NCBI GenBank assembly: GCA_030590405.1
Contig: JAUUYO010000159.1
Location: forward strand, 1 to 8,081
From: Kangiellaceae bacterium
GTDB lineage: Bacteria > Pseudomonadota > Gammaproteobacteria > Enterobacterales > Kangiellaceae
DNA length: 8,081 nt
Direction of reading: 5' to 3'
The first letter of the stretch is position 1, and each line of letters begins with the position of its first letter. The notes beneath the pieces were generated by a model. The model made no database searches. It was not told where the DNA came from and worked only from the letters and a program-made list of their open reading frames with translations. The translations under genes and the position numbers were made by a program. Below, in pieces: positions 5,446 through 8,081 of the stretch.

Positions 5446-6903
5446 TCAGATCGGATCGCCATTATTTCGTTTAACCGGGCGTTTCTTTTTCTTATAGGAA
5501 CGTCGTTTTTTACCTGCGGGATGCTCGACCTGACTGAGCATTTTATTTCGTATTTCCGGGTTCGCGTCCTGATAATCTGTCCACCATTTGGCTAAGGATT
5601 TTAACTGTGGATCGCTACCGGCTCTCAAACAAAGAAAGTCATAAGCGGCTCGAAATCTTGGATGGCCAATCAGACTCATCACACTTTTTTTGCGTAGGTT
5701 ATTTAACCGAAATTGCAATGACCACATTTCTTTGGCGATGGTCGAAAATCGCTTAGGGATACCCACCGCCTGGCGTTGTTTATCCATCACGATGCTCGCC
5801 GCTTTTTGATTTGCCTCATAAGCGGGCATTCCTTTGTCGATCATTTGTTGAGTCAGATCTTGCAACGGTTTCCACAAAAACACCGCAAACAGAAAGGCTG
5901 GGGTAACCGGTTGTTGATTCGCGATCCGCTTATCCGTATTTTGTAAAGCCGCTTGAATAAAAACTTCAAATTCTGAGCTTACAGGATTTTTGGACTTATC
6001 TTGCAGACTGGCAACGGTCTGTTCAAACATGTAGCCAGCGACATTACGCTCGTACAAAGATTGCCAGGTGGCCTGCGCGTGGCCTGCGAGTAGCATTTTG
6101 TTGCATTCATCCCATAATCTTGCTGAAGATACGTGAGCTAATAAGGCTGCTAATTCTTTGATCGGTGCGGCAGTTTTGGGTTCAATTGTTAAATTTAATT
6201 TACAGGATAACCTGATCGCTCGTAATATTCTGACCGGATCTTCGCGATAACGGGCAACGGGGTCGCCAATGAGTCGAAGCTTTCGCTCGGCTAAATCTTG
6301 TAAGCCGTTGGCATAATCGATGACCGAAAAATCTTGTACCGTGTAATATAGAGCATTGACTGTAAAATCGCGTCTGAAAGCATCCTCCTGCATAGTGCCA
6401 TAAACGTTATCTCTGGTTAACATGCCATGATCACTCGTTCTTGCGTGGTCATTTTTAGCATTACGCTTATCCGCTGGAGTTTGTTTGGTTGTATCAGTGC
6501 TGCCGTCATGACCGGCACGAAAAGTAGCAACTTCGATCACTTCTCTGCCATAAAGAATATGTGCCAGTCGAAAACGGCGTCCGATCAGTCGGCAGTTGCG
6601 AAACAGATCATAAATTTCTTCGGGGGTAGCATCGGTGGCCACATCAAAATCTTTGGGGTGCAAACCGAGTAGAATATCTCTGACACCACCGCCGACTAAA
6701 TAAGCTTGATAGCCAGCATCATTTAATCGGTATAAAACTTTAAGCGCGTTATGGCTGATATTTTTTCGGGATACGCAGTGCGCATCTCTTTTTAAGATAT
6801 GTGCGCCATCGGGATAATCCGTCTCGGAACGGCTATCGTTGCTTGGTTTGGATTGCTTTACTTTTGACTTTCTTGAAAACAATCGCTTGAGAATACCTGT
6901 CAT
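5446..6903 (-). CDS. pcnB: Poly(A) polymerase I
   Basis: Adds poly(A) tails to RNA 3' ends, which speeds decay by exonucleases; it belongs to the class II nucleotidyltransferases. The protein has 485 residues (E. coli about 465). An N-terminal basic stretch (KRLFSRKSKVKQSK) is followed by the nucleotidyltransferase core: YLVGGGVRDILLG (68-80) and KDFDVATDA (84-92), with Asp85 and Asp87 as metal ligands. Then come LIGRRFRLAHI, EVATFRA, GMLTRDNVYGTMQEDAFRRD (160-179), FTVNALYY, and YREDPVRILRAIRLSCKL (219-236) in the neck. The C-terminus ends in a very basic tail (GKKRRSYKKKKRPVKRNN), typical of PcnB and likely RNA-binding. CCA-adding enzymes share the core, but the terminal extensions and the folK neighbour favour poly(A) polymerase. 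It lies 12 bp after pepB. Confidence 0.95.
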   Translation of the reverse strand: MTGILKRLFSRKSKVKQSKPSNDSRSETDYPDGAHILKRDAHCVSRKNISHNALKVLYRLNDAGYQAYLVGGGVRDILLGLHPKDFDVATDATPEEIYDLFRNCRLIGRRFRLAHILYGREVIEVATFRAGHDGSTDTTKQTPADKRNAKNDHARTSDHGMLTRDNVYGTMQEDAFRRDFTVNALYYTVQDFSVIDYANGLQDLAERKLRLIGDPVARYREDPVRILRAIRLSCKLNLTIEPKTAAPIKELAALLAHVSSARLWDECNKMLLAGHAQATWQSLYERNVAGYMFEQTVASLQDKSKNPVSSEFEVFIQAALQNTDKRIANQQPVTPAFLFAVFLWKPLQDLTQQMIDKGMPAYEANQKAASIVMDKQRQAVGIPKRFSTIAKEMWSLQFRLNNLRKKSVMSLIGHPRFRAAYDFLCLRAGSDPQLKSLAKWWTDYQDANPEIRNKMLSQVEHPAGKKRRSYKKKKRPVKRNNGDPI

Positions 6904-6915
6904 AAAATTCTTATC

Positions 6916-8081
6916 TTATAGTTCGCATAAAAAGCGAGCGATATTTCGGATGCCGCGACCGGTTGCGCCAGCAGCAAACAAACTGCCAGAGGAATCTTGA
7001 AAACAGGCAGACAGGTCAAAGTGTACCCATTGCTTATTTTTATAATCCACAAAACGCGATAAAAAACCGGCTGCGTTGCTGGCGCCACCAACTCCGCCGC
7101 CTGATTGTGCTTTACTATTGGCAGTAGTGGCATACTCTGATGGACAATTATCCTGATGAAACGGTTCGAGTGGTAAACGCCACAAAGGATCGTGCTCCTG
7201 TTTGGCTATCTGCTGGAATCGTTCGGCTATTGAATCGTCCATACTGAACATCGCATTGTAATGATCGCCCATCGCGATACAAGCGGCACCGGTTAATGTG
7301 GCTGCATTAATGATAACTGGTGCTTCGCTTTCATCGGCTAGTATCAGTCCGTCTGCTAATACTAAACGACCTTCAGCATCGGTATTAACCACTTCAACAC
7401 TCACGCCGTTTTTGTATTTTAGAATATCGGCTAATTTGTAGGCGTGTCCACTCACCAGATTTTCTGCACAACAAAGATAAAGTTTTACTCTTTTTTTCAA
7501 GCCATTTGAAATGGCAAGTGCTAATGCCCCAGTCACTGTGCCCGCACCGCCCATATCACTTTTCATATGTAACATGCCGAGTGTGGATTTTAAGCTGTAC
7601 CCCCCACTGTCAAAGGTGATGCCTTTACCGACGATAGCTGCCGCAGGTGGTTGGTCGCCACAACCTTCGGGGCAATAGTCAATTTCCAATAATGCGGGTT
7701 CACGAACACTGCCTCGACCGACATTATAAATACCGACCAATCCTGCTTTTTGTAAAGCTTCACCGCTGATAATTTTGTAACTGACATGTTGTTCATCCAA
7801 TTGGCTGATAAACTCACCTGCCTGAGTCGCGAGTTGAATTGGCGAAAGATCTTCGGGCGTGCTGTTAATGATTTTTTTGGTCCAGTTGAAGGCTTTGACG
7901 CGATTATTTAACTGGTTTTTTTGATTGTCTGATAACTCGGCAAATTCGATGCTCGGCATCTGTTGCGGTGAAGAAATACCTTGCCAAAAATGCCATTGCG
8001 ATTCCAGATCCCAATTACCTGATAATTTGAATGCAGGGATCTTATTTGAGACTAATTTTCGAGCCGCTTTTTGTACTTTGA
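6916..8081 (-). CDS. pepB: Aminopeptidase B (M17 leucyl aminopeptidase family), 5' end outside the window
   Basis: A cytoplasmic two-metal aminopeptidase that removes N-terminal residues from peptides. The frame is open to the right edge, so the gene starts beyond it; a Met at 7957-7959 is internal. About 387 residues are visible and E. coli PepB has 427, so roughly 40 are missing. Counting from that internal Met: VGRGSVREPALLEIDY (80-95), VGKGITFDSGGYSLK (110-124) with Lys112, Asp117 and catalytic Lys124, MKSDMGGAGTVTGALA (132-147) with Asp135, and NTDAEGRLVLADGL (192-205) with Asp194, Glu196 and Arg198, all the metal-binding and catalytic residues of family M17. The upstream LSGNWDLESQWHFWQG resembles the PepB N-terminal domain rather than PepA. 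The end AAGFLSRFVDYKNKQWVHFD...AAGATGRGIR is also typical. It is the first visible gene of the operon; the promoter is not in the window. Confidence 0.95.
   Translation of the reverse strand, partial: KVQKAARKLVSNKIPAFKLSGNWDLESQWHFWQGISSPQQMPSIEFAELSDNQKNQLNNRVKAFNWTKKIINSTPEDLSPIQLATQAGEFISQLDEQHVSYKIISGEALQKAGLVGIYNVGRGSVREPALLEIDYCPEGCGDQPPAAAIVGKGITFDSGGYSLKSTLGMLHMKSDMGGAGTVTGALALAISNGLKKRVKLYLCCAENLVSGHAYKLADILKYKNGVSVEVVNTDAEGRLVLADGLILADESEAPVIINAATLTGAACIAMGDHYNAMFSMDDSIAERFQQIAKQEHDPLWRLPLEPFHQDNCPSEYATTANSKAQSGGGVGGASNAAGFLSRFVDYKNKQWVHFDLSACFQDSSGSLFAAGATGRGIRNIARFLCEL

Noticed and set aside
6427..6672. Plus-strand frame inside pcnB
   Set aside because: It is a shadow of the conserved PcnB catalytic region on the other strand.
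7957..7959. ATG at 7957-7959 as the start of the aminopeptidase
   Set aside because: The frame continues upstream to the window edge with PepB-like sequence (LSGNWDLESQWHFWQG), so this Met is internal.
1..8081. CRISPR arrays, tRNA/rRNA genes or complete insertion sequences
   Set aside because: No regularly spaced short repeats, no recognisable cloverleaf or rRNA sequence, and no transposase frame were seen; the only large repeat is the immunity-gene duplication.

Overview
The window comes from a moderately AT-rich gammaproteobacterial chromosome. The evidence is gene content: a PepB-type aminopeptidase closely resembling the E. coli enzyme, PcnB next to FolK, and PanB and PanC of E. coli size. 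I cannot name the genus from sequence alone.

Two blocks converge near position 2455. The left block (1-2450, + strand) is accessory. It begins with two tandem, near-identical genes of the Imm11/DUF1629 (PF07791) immunity-protein family, the first cut by the window edge. The second opens on a TTG that overlaps the stop codon of the first. A 198-bp spacer follows, possibly holding a decayed third start and a coding remnant. Next come a small secreted protein with a Tyr/His-rich tail, a TraT-like outer-membrane lipoprotein gene, and a strong intrinsic terminator.

The right block (2461-8081, - strand) is a housekeeping operon read right to left: pepB (5' end outside the window), pcnB, folK, a deoxynucleoside kinase, panB, panC. 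Gaps are 12 bp, 5 bp, a 4-bp overlap, 137 bp and 36 bp. It joins peptide turnover, RNA 3' polyadenylation, a folate step, a nucleoside-salvage-type kinase and pantothenate synthesis. PanB and PanC supply pantoate and pantothenate for coenzyme A; PanB uses methylenetetrahydrofolate, which links it to FolK.

The most interesting part is the immunity-gene array. The two copies are almost identical except for one short central segment of about 19 codons that is thoroughly diverged, as expected of duplicated genes whose specificity region is under diversifying selection or has been replaced by recombination. No toxin gene is visible; it would have to lie upstream of the window.
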